Source: Candidatus Riflebacteria bacterium HGW-Riflebacteria-2 (GTDB taxonomy: Bacteria > Muiribacteriota > Ozemobacteria > Ozemobacterales > Ozemobacteraceae). Taken from it: a stretch of 40,483 nt of DNA. The number at the start of each line of letters is the position of its first letter. The first letter of the stretch is position 1. Where the stretch lies: contig PGYA01000040.1 in assembly GCA_002839435.1 (NCBI GenBank), positions 1 through 40,483 of the forward strand, written 5' to 3'. Made by a program: the position numbers and the translations under genes. The notes under the pieces are model-generated. The model saw only the letters and a program-made list of their open reading frames with translations. It was not told the origin of the DNA and did not search any database. Positions 31,148-40,326 of the stretch are shown here, in pieces.

Positions 31148-32242
31148 ATGAAATCAAGAATATTCGGGTTCGCTGCCCTTATTCTCGCCCTTATCATAAC
31201 GCCAGTTTCAGCTTCCTCCCCGTTCGACACCTCGACCCTGGTCATCGATGCCAGCGCAGACGCGTCCGTGGTCGAAACTGCTTATGACTTAGATTCTGAA
31301 TTTGACGAGCTGAACCGGGCATTAGCACTGCTCGCCGCCACACGCGCTAAATACAGCACTCTGGTCAGAGCCATGTCGGCAAATCCTGCACGCTTCAAGA
31401 TTAATGGCAGTCTGAATGCGGTCAACAGTCAGGTTCTCAAAATAAGACTAAAGCTGATCGATCTCACCAGCCGACTTCTTAGAATCTATGTAAAAATCGA
31501 TCCTGCCGTCAGGCCGCCACTGCCAGCAGGTTTGTCGCTGCCGGGTAGCACAACCGGCACCAGCGGATCGACTTCGACGACGACGCCACAGACAAACGTT
31601 GCGGCGCCAGCCGGCAAACCGCTCAATCTCAGCGGCCGGGTTACCTCAAAATCTCCTCAGTTCAAAAGCTGGCTGGCAAATGGAACTCAGATCGCCCAAA
31701 GCTGGAACTTCCCGAGCGTAACCAACATGTATGGCGAAAAAGTCAGCGAAGAAGCCTTCCTCAAGTCGATAATCTACATCGAAAGCAATGGTGTTCACCA
31801 GAAATCAAATGGCAAAACAATTACCAGCAGCTGTGGCGCCCTGGGGTTCATGCAGCTTATGCCAAATACCGCCAGGGGTCTCGGCGTCAACCCGCACGAC
31901 CCGAAACAGAATATCGCAGGTGGCGCCAAATTTCTGGGCAGCATCTTTAACAAAGGCAAAGTTGCCGGCAAACCAAGCCTTGACAAGCTGATAATGGCCG
32001 GCTGCGCCTACAACTGCGGTCCTTATTCGAAGCGGCTCGATCAGTCCTGGAGTTCGTTTGTAAATGACAGCAAAGCCCCCAAAGAAACGCGGCGCTACGG
32101 TCTCAAACTAAAAATGTGTCTCGGCATCAAGCTCACAACCCAGGAAGAAATAGTAGCGAAGCAGCTTCTGGTTCCAAAGAACAAGAACATCGACCAGTAT
32201 GCCCGCGAGATATATTCTTACGCCAAGGGCATTGGCCAATAA
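31148..32242 (+). CDS. Secreted lytic transglycosylase (SLT domain)
   Basis: The 364-residue protein has a signal peptide (IFGFAALILALIITPVSA), a helical N-terminal region (about 45-115), a Pro/Ser/Thr-rich linker (about 122-155) and a C-terminal SLT domain. In that domain KSIIYIESNG holds the catalytic Glu (near 212), followed by CGALGFMQLMPNTARGLG and AGCAYNCGP, all standard for family 1 lytic transglycosylases. It cleaves the MurNAc-GlcNAc bond of peptidoglycan to form anhydroMurNAc. The extra Cys residues in and near the motifs may form disulfides. It precedes the TPR-pseudopilin operon, so it might open the cell wall for that machine; this is inference. Confidence 0.92.
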   Translation: MKSRIFGFAALILALIITPVSASSPFDTSTLVIDASADASVVETAYDLDSEFDELNRALALLAATRAKYSTLVRAMSANPARFKINGSLNAVNSQVLKIRLKLIDLTSRLLRIYVKIDPAVRPPLPAGLSLPGSTTGTSGSTSTTTPQTNVAAPAGKPLNLSGRVTSKSPQFKSWLANGTQIAQSWNFPSVTNMYGEKVSEEAFLKSIIYIESNGVHQKSNGKTITSSCGALGFMQLMPNTARGLGVNPHDPKQNIAGGAKFLGSIFNKGKVAGKPSLDKLIMAGCAYNCGPYSKRLDQSWSSFVNDSKAPKETRRYGLKLKMCLGIKLTTQEEIVAKQLLVPKNKNIDQYAREIYSYAKGIGQ

Positions 32243-32332
32243 TTCAATCTTTGCCTGAAAGTCGGCTTGTATGTTAGTATGTTCAAAGAACCTTGCAAGA
32301 CAGGTTTTGAACTCTGAATTCATACCGGCGGC

Positions 32333-33802
32333 ATGATGCAGAAAACCGAACAGAAGTTTTATGAACTGGCCGATTCTTTGTTGCGGGAAAGCGGCCTGCT
32401 GGCTAATCGACCGTCATGGATAAATCTTCGCCAGCTGGTACATGAGTTTCTACCCGACTTGCTCGATACAGACTGCCGCTCACACACATATGCCATTCTT
32501 CTGGTACTTTTGCGTAATCCTGAAAAATCGCCAGAACGCGCCAAAAAACTTGCGGCGATAATAGAGTCAGCCTGTAAAAGTTCTCCAGACGAACTGTTCA
32601 TCGACATGTTGCGGCAGCTGGCGCCAGATGATCTCACCTCGACATTGCTGCCGCAGATTTACTGCACCGATTCGCGCGGTTCCATAGCTGTTTATCTGGC
32701 AGCGAAAATCGGCCTGCATGTTGAGCCCGATGCCTTTCAATATTTTCTTACAGCTCGCACCTGGCAACAAACCGATCTAATAAACCTGGCATTTCTTGTG
32801 CGACCATCCGAACAGTTGAAGGTTTCAACCATACTCGAACAGGCAGCTGCAAATGAAAGTTCGGCAATAAACCGTGAAATTTTCACGGAGTTTCGCCACA
32901 TTTTGTTCGGGGAGCCGCCGCAACAGCCACTTTTGCCTGACATCGCAATAGCTGCCAGTTCTGGAACTGTTATAACCCCTGCCCCTACAATTAATGAGGA
33001 TGTCTCAGAAGATCCGCCCGAAGTAAATACTACGGCTCGAAAAGGTTCCAGCCACCGGGCTCAGGCATTTTCGAGTAGAGTTGCACCAACGACAGATGCC
33101 AAAGGGAAAAAGGATTCACCCGGCTTTTCCGCTTCAATACTGAAGATTATTGAAACAAATCAGTCAGCGCTGCTGGTGTTGTTCGTTATTACGACAATTT
33201 TTCTTGTGGCCACAGGACTCTCAAAGTGGTTCGTGTCTGATTCGGCAGAAAGTGTCACCCCTCCGGCAAACGCTGGCAAACTCCCCTCACATTGGACAGA
33301 TTCAGCAACCAGGGAAAAAATAACTGAGCGCTACCTTGCTGCCGACAAAGATTATCGCATGGGTGAGCTTTATCTTACGCGGGACCGTTTTTCAGAAGCT
33401 CTGATACTGTTCGAAGATGCTCTTTCAATAAGGCCTGATCACACACTGGCGCTATACCGGGCCGGTTATTGCCGGCTTCACATCAAAGACTACGCCGGCG
33501 CCAGAACAGCTCTCGAGAAGGCGCTCAAGATAGATCCGACATTGCGTTACGCTAATCTTCTGTTGGCAAGAGCCGCCGCTGCCCAGCTCGACAACAAAGG
33601 TGCCGAGAGCCATTTCAACCGGGAGCTTGAACTGGCAAAAGATCCGGTAGTCGCCGAAGAATTTGCCAATTTTCTGCACAACACCGGAAAAGAAGTTGAA
33701 GCTGAAAGTCTCATCAATAAATATCAGGCGCTCTACCCTGATCGCATTCTTATTCTTACCAGAAAGCCTGACAAATCTGAAAAAGAGGAGCAACGCCAGT
33801 GA
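32333..33802 (+). CDS. Single-pass membrane protein with C-terminal TPR repeats
   Basis: The 489-residue protein (488 from ATG 32336) has a helical N-terminal cytoplasmic region (1-200), a low-complexity Pro/Ser/Thr linker (about 205-265), one membrane helix (LLVLFVITTIFLVATGLSKWF, about 283-303) and TPR repeats from about 345 to 460 (ALILFEDALSIRPDHTLALY and ARTALEKALKIDPTLRYANL). No signal peptide is present. It is followed at once by pseudopilin genes (GTGA overlap), so it is probably a structural or assembly component of that pilus- or secretion-like system. Not a recognised Gsp or Pil protein. Confidence 0.78.
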   Translation: MMQKTEQKFYELADSLLRESGLLANRPSWINLRQLVHEFLPDLLDTDCRSHTYAILLVLLRNPEKSPERAKKLAAIIESACKSSPDELFIDMLRQLAPDDLTSTLLPQIYCTDSRGSIAVYLAAKIGLHVEPDAFQYFLTARTWQQTDLINLAFLVRPSEQLKVSTILEQAAANESSAINREIFTEFRHILFGEPPQQPLLPDIAIAASSGTVITPAPTINEDVSEDPPEVNTTARKGSSHRAQAFSSRVAPTTDAKGKKDSPGFSASILKIIETNQSALLVLFVITTIFLVATGLSKWFVSDSAESVTPPANAGKLPSHWTDSATREKITERYLAADKDYRMGELYLTRDRFSEALILFEDALSIRPDHTLALYRAGYCRLHIKDYAGARTALEKALKIDPTLRYANLLLARAAAAQLDNKGAESHFNRELELAKDPVVAEEFANFLHNTGKEVEAESLINKYQALYPDRILILTRKPDKSEKEEQRQ

Positions 33803-34281
33803 AAAAATCAGGCATGTCGTTGCTCGAAATAGTCATTTCGATCAGTATTGCAGTAGTAATTTTCATTCCGGCGATGAACATGTTTTCGACAACCGGTCAG
33901 GCGGTTTTTAAAACGCGCAATTTCAGCTTCGCCAACAGTGCTGCACGCCGAATTTCGCAGCGGCTTATGGCTATGCCCTATGAAGATATCGTTGAAGTTC
34001 CTCTGCCAGGCATTGCTCTCTTTGACGCTCCAGCTGAATCGTTCTTCGCGCCATTTCTCAACACTTCAGGCACAAATTCTGGAGCCAAAAATATTACACA
34101 GGCCGATATGCCTGAATTTTACAGTTATCTGGTTCAGCATGACTTTCGCTATTCGTTGTCAGTCAGCAACGTGAGTTTTGGCGATGGTGACGAGATCAAA
34201 AGTGTTGGCATTCTAATCACCTGGAGCGAAAACAACAAGAATATGATGTACAGGCTTTACGTATATGTACCGTCACTATAA
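33799..34281 (+). CDS. Pseudopilin with type IV prepilin signal
   Basis: The 160-residue protein starts MKKSG|MSLLEIVISISIAVV, a classical prepilin leader: cleavage after Gly5, Glu at mature position 5, then a hydrophobic helix. The start is GTG 33799 overlapping the TPR gene stop (GTGA), with GGAG upstream. The mature domain is about 155 residues with a helix rich in Ala and Arg (FANSAARRISQRLMAMPYEDI) and a beta region ending LYVYVPSL. It resembles minor pseudopilins of the GspI/GspH or PilV type; the subclass is not certain. Confidence 0.85.
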   Translation: MKKSGMSLLEIVISISIAVVIFIPAMNMFSTTGQAVFKTRNFSFANSAARRISQRLMAMPYEDIVEVPLPGIALFDAPAESFFAPFLNTSGTNSGAKNITQADMPEFYSYLVQHDFRYSLSVSNVSFGDGDEIKSVGILITWSENNKNMMYRLYVYVPSL

Positions 34282-34777
34282 AAGAAAATCAGACAGGTTC
34301 GGCGTTACTCTGGTGGAAATCATAGTAGCATCGGCTATACTTGCCTTCATTGGGGGAATCGTGGGGCACTGGTTTTTCCTGCAGCGCGAGTATCAGGGCC
34401 GAATTTTTGCGATAAGCGACGCCCAGCAGACGATCAGACAGGCTTCCTGGCGCATGATGCAGGAATTAAGAACAGCGCGCAGTGTTCTTTTTCCAAGAAT
34501 AAATGCTGATAAATCCATAAGAAGCGACTCTAAAGTAGTTTTCAAAAGCTTTGCCGGTGACGTTATCTGTTATTACTACCTGGCCAGCGAAAAGGAGATA
34601 CGTCGCTGCAAGATTCCCAACGGGCCAGGTGTGCCAACAGCAGACAGCGAACCGGTTGCACGAAATGTCGATCAACTGGCTTTTACCGCCAGCGATGAGG
34701 GGAACCGAATCATCGACATATTCATGGAAGTAAAAGGAACATTTGGTCTTGAATCTGTCTATCTTATTAACGAGTAA
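34265..34777 (+). CDS. Pseudopilin (GspJ/PilW-like)
   Basis: The 170-residue protein has a 13-residue basic leader ending FG|VTLVEIIVASAILAF, with Glu at mature position 5. The body (AQQTIRQASWRMMQELRTARSV near 57-80, then beta strands including VICYYYLASEKEIRRCKIPNG) resembles GspJ/PilW-type minor pseudopilins, whose helix is also followed by an Arg-rich segment. It overlaps the previous pseudopilin by 17 bp. A prepilin peptidase is not in the window. Confidence 0.83.
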   Translation: MYRHYKRKSDRFGVTLVEIIVASAILAFIGGIVGHWFFLQREYQGRIFAISDAQQTIRQASWRMMQELRTARSVLFPRINADKSIRSDSKVVFKSFAGDVICYYYLASEKEIRRCKIPNGPGVPTADSEPVARNVDQLAFTASDEGNRIIDIFMEVKGTFGLESVYLINE

Positions 34778-34814
34778 CGGTTTTTGCCAGGACGTGCTAA
34801 AATATAGGAAGAGT

Positions 34815-35471
34815 ATGATAAATAATCGGCAGCGAAATAACCGGCGGGGAATTGCAATAGTTATGGTCATCGGGCTGGTGGCCATAATAGTTCCGGTGCT
34901 GTACATGCTTTCTCAACTTGGCACATCGCAAACAAAGCTTGCTTTCAAATATCACGAAAATCTGCTCACCGAAACGACCGCATTATCAGGCAGCAACGCT
35001 GGAATCTCGCGCCTGCGTGGCAATATACGAGGGTATCAGAGTCTTACGAACCAGCTCATCGGCGACGAGTCCTATTCCCTAACCCTACGCCCTACCGGCA
35101 AAGGCTTCTTCGAACAGGATCTCTATTATCTTCTCGCTAACAGCCAGATTAAGTCACATCATTACGCTATCATGGCTGAGGCTGAGCAGTTCAACCCGCA
35201 ACCTTCACCCCCGGTGCTCGTCATCGCACGCGACTACTGGAATACGGTTGAACCTTACGAAATCGATCAGGTGGCAGACGTTTTGAGCATGCAGAACGAT
35301 CGTGGTGTTGATCTGCTGCGCCTTGACGAAACCAGAGAATACGAAAAAAATGCAACTCCAGACCAATATTCAACGGAGCTGCTGGCAAAATCTTCAATGC
35401 TTCCCGCAGAGATTGTTCCTGACTGGCCAGAAATTGTTGAAAATCTTAAGTCTGAAAAACTTTCCATGTAA
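34815..35471 (+). CDS. GspK/PilX-like pilus-tip or minor pseudopilin protein
   Basis: From ATG 34815 (AGGAAGAG just upstream) the product has 218 residues. The N-terminus NNRRG|IAIVMVIGLVAIIVPVLYM is prepilin-like but has no Glu at position 5, as in GspK, which caps the pseudopilus and does not need it. The mature part is only about 205 residues, shorter than typical GspK (about 300), so the SAM-like insert domain may be missing. An in-frame extension to 34743 overlaps the previous gene and lacks a ribosome-binding site. Gene order (two pseudopilins, then this) matches gspI/J/K. Confidence 0.75.
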   Translation: MINNRQRNNRRGIAIVMVIGLVAIIVPVLYMLSQLGTSQTKLAFKYHENLLTETTALSGSNAGISRLRGNIRGYQSLTNQLIGDESYSLTLRPTGKGFFEQDLYYLLANSQIKSHHYAIMAEAEQFNPQPSPPVLVIARDYWNTVEPYEIDQVADVLSMQNDRGVDLLRLDETREYEKNATPDQYSTELLAKSSMLPAEIVPDWPEIVENLKSEKLSM

Positions 35472-35500
35472 TGCGAAATTATGTTTTGAAGGAGAGAGGT

Positions 35501-36088
35501 ATGAAAAAAGTTTTGTTTCTGGTTCTTGTATTGTTAGTTGGCCTAACCAGCCAGACAGCTCTGGCAGATGCGCCTGATGACGTAGACCAAATTCAATTGC
35601 GCGACCCGCTGGAACTTGAAAGGGCTGCTATGCAGTATATGCTGGCATTTGAAGCCTATGTGACTACGCGCAGATCAAAAGACCCCAATGTCAGAAGTAA
35701 GATGGTCAAGATGATGCAGGAATACCGCAACGCTTACGCAAGATTTCTTGAAATGTTGCGCGAAGACAAACTTTATGCTCCTAACAAGCCCAAAGATCCG
35801 GCCGGCTGGTATGACGAAAAACACAAAAAAATTAAAGGCTACAAGCGTGAATGGAAAAAAACCGACGCAAAAGAACTGCGGGCCGAAGTAAAAGAAATGG
35901 TTAAGAATGGCGCCACTCCTGAAGAAATCAAAGCATTCATTCAGGCAAAGCTCCCGACTGCGCCGATGTCAATTGATCCTGGAATCTATACGACAACTAC
36001 TTCGGCTTCTGCATTTCCACTGCCGACACAAACTGTTCCAGCACAAGGAACGATACCAACACCGACACAAACTGTTCCAGCACCATGA
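35501..36088 (+). CDS. Secreted protein with repetitive Thr/Pro-rich tail
   Basis: From ATG 35501 the product has 195 residues; the better-placed GAGAGG favours this over an earlier in-frame start at 35471. A signal peptide (VLFLVLVLLVGLTSQTALA) is followed by a helical, charged domain (ELERAAMQYMLAFEAY, KMVKMMQEYRNAYARFLEML, then a Lys-rich region) and a low-complexity tail of Thr, Pro and Ala (PTQTVPA repeated). It follows the pseudopilin genes by 30 bp and may be an accessory of that system. No family recognised. Confidence 0.7.
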   Translation: MKKVLFLVLVLLVGLTSQTALADAPDDVDQIQLRDPLELERAAMQYMLAFEAYVTTRRSKDPNVRSKMVKMMQEYRNAYARFLEMLREDKLYAPNKPKDPAGWYDEKHKKIKGYKREWKKTDAKELRAEVKEMVKNGATPEEIKAFIQAKLPTAPMSIDPGIYTTTTSASAFPLPTQTVPAQGTIPTPTQTVPAP

Positions 36089-36093
36089 ACGAT
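36023..36093 (+). repeat. 39-bp tandem duplication covering the stop codon
   Basis: Copies start at 36023 and 36062 (period 39 bp, 13 codons) and match at 30 of 32 bases over CCGACACAAACTGTTCCAGC and onward. In the second copy GGA has become TGA, so the gene stops inside the repeat and the similarity continues past the stop. Confidence 0.85.
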
Positions 36094-36149
36094 GATGGCG
36101 ATGACTGACAAAGCGATGGAAATAGACGTCGTGCAATTGTAAGATTATA

Positions 36150-38285
36150 ATGCTCGATCGTAATCAAAATCGGACTGCAATATTGGCAATAAGAGTCGAA
36201 AAAAACAGATTTGGGCGGGTAGCAGCAGACAGTCTTATCTTGTTCTGTGTTGGCCTGGTCTTTGTCATCTTCTTTTCCGGCTTCTTTGCCCGACTCGACA
36301 ACTGGCTGCATGACAGCTGGCTCGACCTTAGACTGAGACTAAACGTGCGTTCGTCAGGTCCTGCGGGCCTGACGAACGCGCTTTTTCCTCTTGATGGTCC
36401 AAGCCGCGAAATTGTTGTTGTCGTCATTGACGACCGTTCCATTCTTGGCATTCCCGGTCTTTTTCAGGGCGACCGCCAGATATTTGCGCAGGCGATACGT
36501 AACCTCTCGGCCTGCCAGCCCAAGGTCATTGCCGTTGACGTCTTTTTTGCCTCAAGTTCGACCGAAGATCGCAGACCAGACCTGGAACTTGCAAAAGCGG
36601 TAGCCGATGCCGGAAACGTTGTGCTCAAGGCCTATCGACGCGACGACCGCCGCATGACTCTTCCCTACCCAGAATTGTCGCGCAGCGGAACCCCCGCTCC
36701 ATCTTATTTTCGCACACATCGTGATGAATCAATTCGCAGTGTTTCGATGAAATTTACATCTGAAGCCGGCAAAGTCACGCCTTCATTTCAGACCGAAGTT
36801 TATCGCAGGTTTTATGATCTCAAACCATCAGACTTTGAATTCAGCGAAAACGGATTGATCGCAAACCATTCTGGTCAGGCCGTTAAAATCCCACTCAGCA
36901 ATGGCGAGTATCTCTGGCTCAATTACGACAATCCGACACGCGCCTACCAGACAATGTCTTTTTATGACCTTTATAACAACAGTTTCCGGCCTGAAGGGCT
37001 CAAGGACAAGCTGGTAATAATTGGCTACGCCAACTCAATGACGGAAGAGAAATTCTTTACTCCTCTCGGCGGCAATGATTACAGCCCCTATCTCAATGCG
37101 CTGGTGTTCAGAAATCTTTTGAACCGGTCGGCGCTGAAACCGCCAGATCGAGCAATAACCTTCGCCATCGCGGCCGGTTTACTTGCCTTGTTTCTTTTTG
37201 TCATTTTCAGATATCTGCACCCCTTTGCTTTCGGCATTGTCAGTGTTATTACGATAATTCTGTTGATAAGCCTGTCTCTGGTCTCATTGACACTTTATCG
37301 AGCTGTATTTGATGTGACACCAGCAGTATCACTGCTGTTGATCGCCCTTTTGTATACAATCGGCAAGAAGTATTATTTTGAACTGGCCGAGAAGCTGCGC
37401 ATCAAGCACGCTTTTCAGCACTATGTCACGGCATCGGTGGTTAATGAAATTCTCAAAAACCCTGAAAAGCTCAATCTGCACGGCGAAGAACGCAATCTCA
37501 CGATTTTCTTCTCCGACATTGAAGGCTTCACAACGCTCTCTGAAGGCATGTCGCCGCTCGATGTAGTGAGTCTGCTGAATGAATATCTATCGGAAATGAC
37601 CGAGATAATTTTCAAGTATGACGGTCTGCTCGATAAGTACGAGGGTGATGCGATCATGGCTGTCTTTGGCGCACCTGTCGATCAAAAGGATCATGCCATC
37701 AGATCCTGTCGCTGTGCACTCGAAAATCAGAAAGCGCTCGCCCGTCTGCGCGAAAAGTGGAAGAAGGAAGGCAGACCAGAAATCAAGGCAAGAATAGGTA
37801 TCAATACAGGTATTGTCGTTGTCGGCAATATGGGCTCGACTATGCGTTTTGACTACACAGTCATTGGTGACAACGTCAATCTGGCAGCGCGTCTGGAAAC
37901 GGCAAACAAACTATTTCAATCAGAAATTCTGGTGAGCGACACAACCGCAGAACTCGCGGAATCAGCCATTCTGTCGCGTCGTCTGGGCAAACTCAAAGTT
38001 GCCGGCAAAGATAAGCATGTTGATGTCTACGAAGTTCTTGCCGAATCTGCTGATCCCGACAAAGAGTTTCTCGAAAAGGCGAAAGCCTATAAATCAGCCT
38101 ACGAAGCCAGCCAAACCGCACTGGATCGTCGCGATTTCGCCGAAGCCGAACGACTGCTTTCTGCTCATCTCAAGAAATATCCCGCCGACAACCCGGCCAG
38201 AATTCTTCACAACCGCATCAAGGGCTTTTTGATCGTTCCACCGCCCCCCGACTGGGAAAACATCATCACCCAGGACAGCAAATAG
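36150..38285 (+). CDS. CHASE2-domain class III adenylate/guanylate cyclase (complete active site)
   Basis: The 711-residue protein has an N-terminal membrane helix (about 27-47) and an extracytoplasmic CHASE2 sensor (about 50-335, with VVVVIDDRSI, QPKVIAVDVFFA and LVIIGYANSMTEEKFFTPLG). Three membrane helices (about 340-410) and the cyclase domain (about 445-635) follow. Metal ligands Asp456 (FFSDIEGFT) and Asp500 (KYEGDAIMAVFG), adenine-side Lys496 and Thr570, and Asn577/Arg581 (DYTVIGDNVNLAARLE) are all present, so it can work as a homodimer, probably making cAMP. A TPR-like helical tail ends the protein. In contrast to 2203-8095 it is complete. Confidence 0.93.
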   Translation: MLDRNQNRTAILAIRVEKNRFGRVAADSLILFCVGLVFVIFFSGFFARLDNWLHDSWLDLRLRLNVRSSGPAGLTNALFPLDGPSREIVVVVIDDRSILGIPGLFQGDRQIFAQAIRNLSACQPKVIAVDVFFASSSTEDRRPDLELAKAVADAGNVVLKAYRRDDRRMTLPYPELSRSGTPAPSYFRTHRDESIRSVSMKFTSEAGKVTPSFQTEVYRRFYDLKPSDFEFSENGLIANHSGQAVKIPLSNGEYLWLNYDNPTRAYQTMSFYDLYNNSFRPEGLKDKLVIIGYANSMTEEKFFTPLGGNDYSPYLNALVFRNLLNRSALKPPDRAITFAIAAGLLALFLFVIFRYLHPFAFGIVSVITIILLISLSLVSLTLYRAVFDVTPAVSLLLIALLYTIGKKYYFELAEKLRIKHAFQHYVTASVVNEILKNPEKLNLHGEERNLTIFFSDIEGFTTLSEGMSPLDVVSLLNEYLSEMTEIIFKYDGLLDKYEGDAIMAVFGAPVDQKDHAIRSCRCALENQKALARLREKWKKEGRPEIKARIGINTGIVVVGNMGSTMRFDYTVIGDNVNLAARLETANKLFQSEILVSDTTAELAESAILSRRLGKLKVAGKDKHVDVYEVLAESADPDKEFLEKAKAYKSAYEASQTALDRRDFAEAERLLSAHLKKYPADNPARILHNRIKGFLIVPPPPDWENIITQDSK

Positions 38286-38369
38286 TCGGCTGAAAATACA
38301 ATCCAGACTTTAATCTTGTATAGGGCCTTCCCCCGCGTGCCTGGCATCATAAAAAAAATACAAAATGCT

Positions 38370-39518
38370 TTATTGTTTGCCTGAAAATCCTTGTTTCCAA
38401 TAGTGCCTGGCCAGCTGCAGGCGATTTGTCAAACCGACTGATCTCGCCATGCACACAAGTGTGTGGAGCACATAGGGCAGGCGACCATATATCTCCAGCC
38501 CCAGTATGGTTCCACAGCCCCGACCATTGGCAAGAGGCACGACCCAACCCGGATCCAATGGGCGATAGGGACGCAAAGCGTGACCCGCCAAATAGCGAAG
38601 AATGTTGTCAGCGGCATGCCAGCCCTGGGTCAGAGCGAACTGAACACTCATACGCAATTCGCCATTTCCGGCCTTGAAGCCGCCTGCGTCACCCGCTGCA
38701 AAGATCCCGTTATCCAACGCCAGGAAAGAATCCACTGCCAGTCGGCCCTGACGGTTTTTGGAAAAGGATAAATCGTTAACGAAAGGTGCGGTGCAGACGC
38801 CTGCCGCCCAGATTACCCGCGCATTTGAAATAACCGTTCCGTCGGCGAGTCTTACATGATCCTGATCTAACTCGGTTATGGTTGTATCGACCTTTACTTC
38901 TATTCCGGCCTGGCGGACCGCCTTCTCTATAAAATCTACCTGCTTCCTGGGCAGAGCGCCGCAAAGATGGTGCCCGTGTTCGACTATGGTTACCTGGTTC
39001 TGACTTTTTCGCTGCCTGAAAAAATACCGCAGATTTGAGGCCAGTTCGACGCCGGTGTAACCTCCTCCACAGACGATGTAATGACAGGATTCGTCTTTCG
39101 CCGCCATATCTCGCAGCTTGACAGCGTCATCGACCGAGTCAACACTCAGCGGCCGCTTTGACCAAGTCTCACAAGCCTTGAAACTGGTTTCTGTTCCGCT
39201 GGCAATAAGCAAACCATCGTATGGAATATTGCCTTTATCTGTGACTACACACTTTTGGAGAAGATCCAGGCTGGTGACCCTGGCATGTTGAAAGTGAAAA
39301 TCCCAGCGCTGCGCCGCTCTTTTCAGGGGATAGCCAGGAATATCGGGGGGCAGGGAGTGCCCGACGATGTCAGGTAGCAGGGGAAGAAACTGGCTGGTCT
39401 CGCGCGAATCGACAAGTGTGACTTCATGCGAATGCTGCTGCCAGGAAAGGCATTCTGCGGCAGCAAGACCGGCAAAGCCACCGCCTATTATAACGATTTT
39501 GCCTATAGGATTTTTCAC
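38370..39518 (-). CDS. Type II NADH dehydrogenase-like FAD oxidoreductase
   Basis: From GTG 39518 the product has 382 residues. FAD and NAD Rossmann motifs are GKIVIIGGGFAGLAAAE (near 7-23) and HYIVCGGGYTGVELASNLR (near 147-165); the GIFAAGDAGGF segment (near 270-280) binds the FAD tail. Size and motif order fit the NDH-2/pyridine nucleotide-disulfide family. The C-terminal amphipathic membrane-binding region is weak or short. GTG 39518 overlaps the stop of the DoxX gene by 4 bp (GTGA), making the two a coupled pair; a longer in-frame start at 39581 is less likely. The electron acceptor is unknown. Confidence 0.85.
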   Translation of the reverse strand: MKNPIGKIVIIGGGFAGLAAAECLSWQQHSHEVTLVDSRETSQFLPLLPDIVGHSLPPDIPGYPLKRAAQRWDFHFQHARVTSLDLLQKCVVTDKGNIPYDGLLIASGTETSFKACETWSKRPLSVDSVDDAVKLRDMAAKDESCHYIVCGGGYTGVELASNLRYFFRQRKSQNQVTIVEHGHHLCGALPRKQVDFIEKAVRQAGIEVKVDTTITELDQDHVRLADGTVISNARVIWAAGVCTAPFVNDLSFSKNRQGRLAVDSFLALDNGIFAAGDAGGFKAGNGELRMSVQFALTQGWHAADNILRYLAGHALRPYRPLDPGWVVPLANGRGCGTILGLEIYGRLPYVLHTLVCMARSVGLTNRLQLARHYWKQGFSGKQ

Positions 39519-39949
39519 TGGAACCAACGGCCAGCCATGGCCTTGATTCGAGCGCCAATGCTCCAGTTCCCTCCACCGCAAATCATGAGAGAAAAGAATA
39601 CTATTGCCAGTGATAACGCGTGTGAATACACGCTGAAAGTGTCACCTTTCATATAGTGCATGAGAGTCGCTACCAACATGGTGAAAGCTAGTAAGGCGGC
39701 AAAGACACGCACACCAAGCCCAAGAACCAGAAATAAGCCGCCAATGCCCTCTGAAAACGCTGCCATGAAACCCCAGAAGGTTGGGGCAAAATGAATGCCA
39801 AAAACACCCATAGCTGTCCCAAGCTTAGCCCACAACTCTGGTCCCGCCATCAATTTGGGAACGCCATGGATCATCATTACAATCCCAAAACCAACACGCA
39901 GAACAAACAGGCCACAGTTAATCAACCGGATGGATGTAGTATCTGTCAT
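39515..39949 (-). CDS. DoxX-family membrane protein
   Basis: From ATG 39949 (GGGGGGAAAC just upstream) the product has 144 residues with four hydrophobic helices. The family motif LRVGFGIVMMIHGVPKLMAGPELW (near 14-37, with Gly, His, Gly, Pro and Lys conserved) is followed by FWGFMAAFSEGIGGLFLVLGLGVRVFA and a C-terminal IVFFSLMICGGGNWSI. DoxX proteins are small quinone-linked or accessory membrane proteins of redox systems. Coupling to the downstream NDH-like flavoprotein suggests a small electron-transfer unit. The start is upstream of an otherwise empty intergenic region. Confidence 0.9.
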   Translation of the reverse strand: MTDTTSIRLINCGLFVLRVGFGIVMMIHGVPKLMAGPELWAKLGTAMGVFGIHFAPTFWGFMAAFSEGIGGLFLVLGLGVRVFAALLAFTMLVATLMHYMKGDTFSVYSHALSLAIVFFSLMICGGGNWSIGARIKAMAGRWFQ

Positions 39950-40203
39950 GTTTCCCCCCATATTTTCTCTGTTTGCGCATTCTTGATATTCTGCCAGCCG
40001 TTTTAAAATTACGCGCTGCTTTCAACTTGCGACGATGCTAAGCAAATAAGTTTAACACATTGGCCAGATCATGATCCAGTAATGTGCGACAAAATATTTG
40101 ATGAATTGTTCTCAAAAATCAGAAGTGCAATCAACAGTAAAATCGATTTCGAGCACGAGCACGACAGATAAGCCTGTTGCCATCGGGCTTTCGGCGGAAT
40201 TAG

Positions 40204-40267
40204 GCATCTCTTACGGCTTCAGCCGTAAGAGATGCGGATGGCTCTAATTGCCTGACGGCAATTAGAG
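40204..40267. repeat. Two perfect hairpins in tandem
   Basis: GCATCTCTTACGGC (40204-40217) pairs perfectly with 40222-40235 around TTCA; CTCTAATTGCC (40242-40252) pairs with 40257-40267 around TGAC. Neither is followed by a T run, so they are not simple terminators. Like REP-type elements, the two hairpins differ from each other. The 520-bp stretch from 39962 to the window end has no credible gene. Confidence 0.8.
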
Positions 40268-40326
40268 GCATGTGAAAAAGGTGAAGCCCCAGCACTAAAC
40301 ACTTTGGTCTATATTTAAACCGGTTC

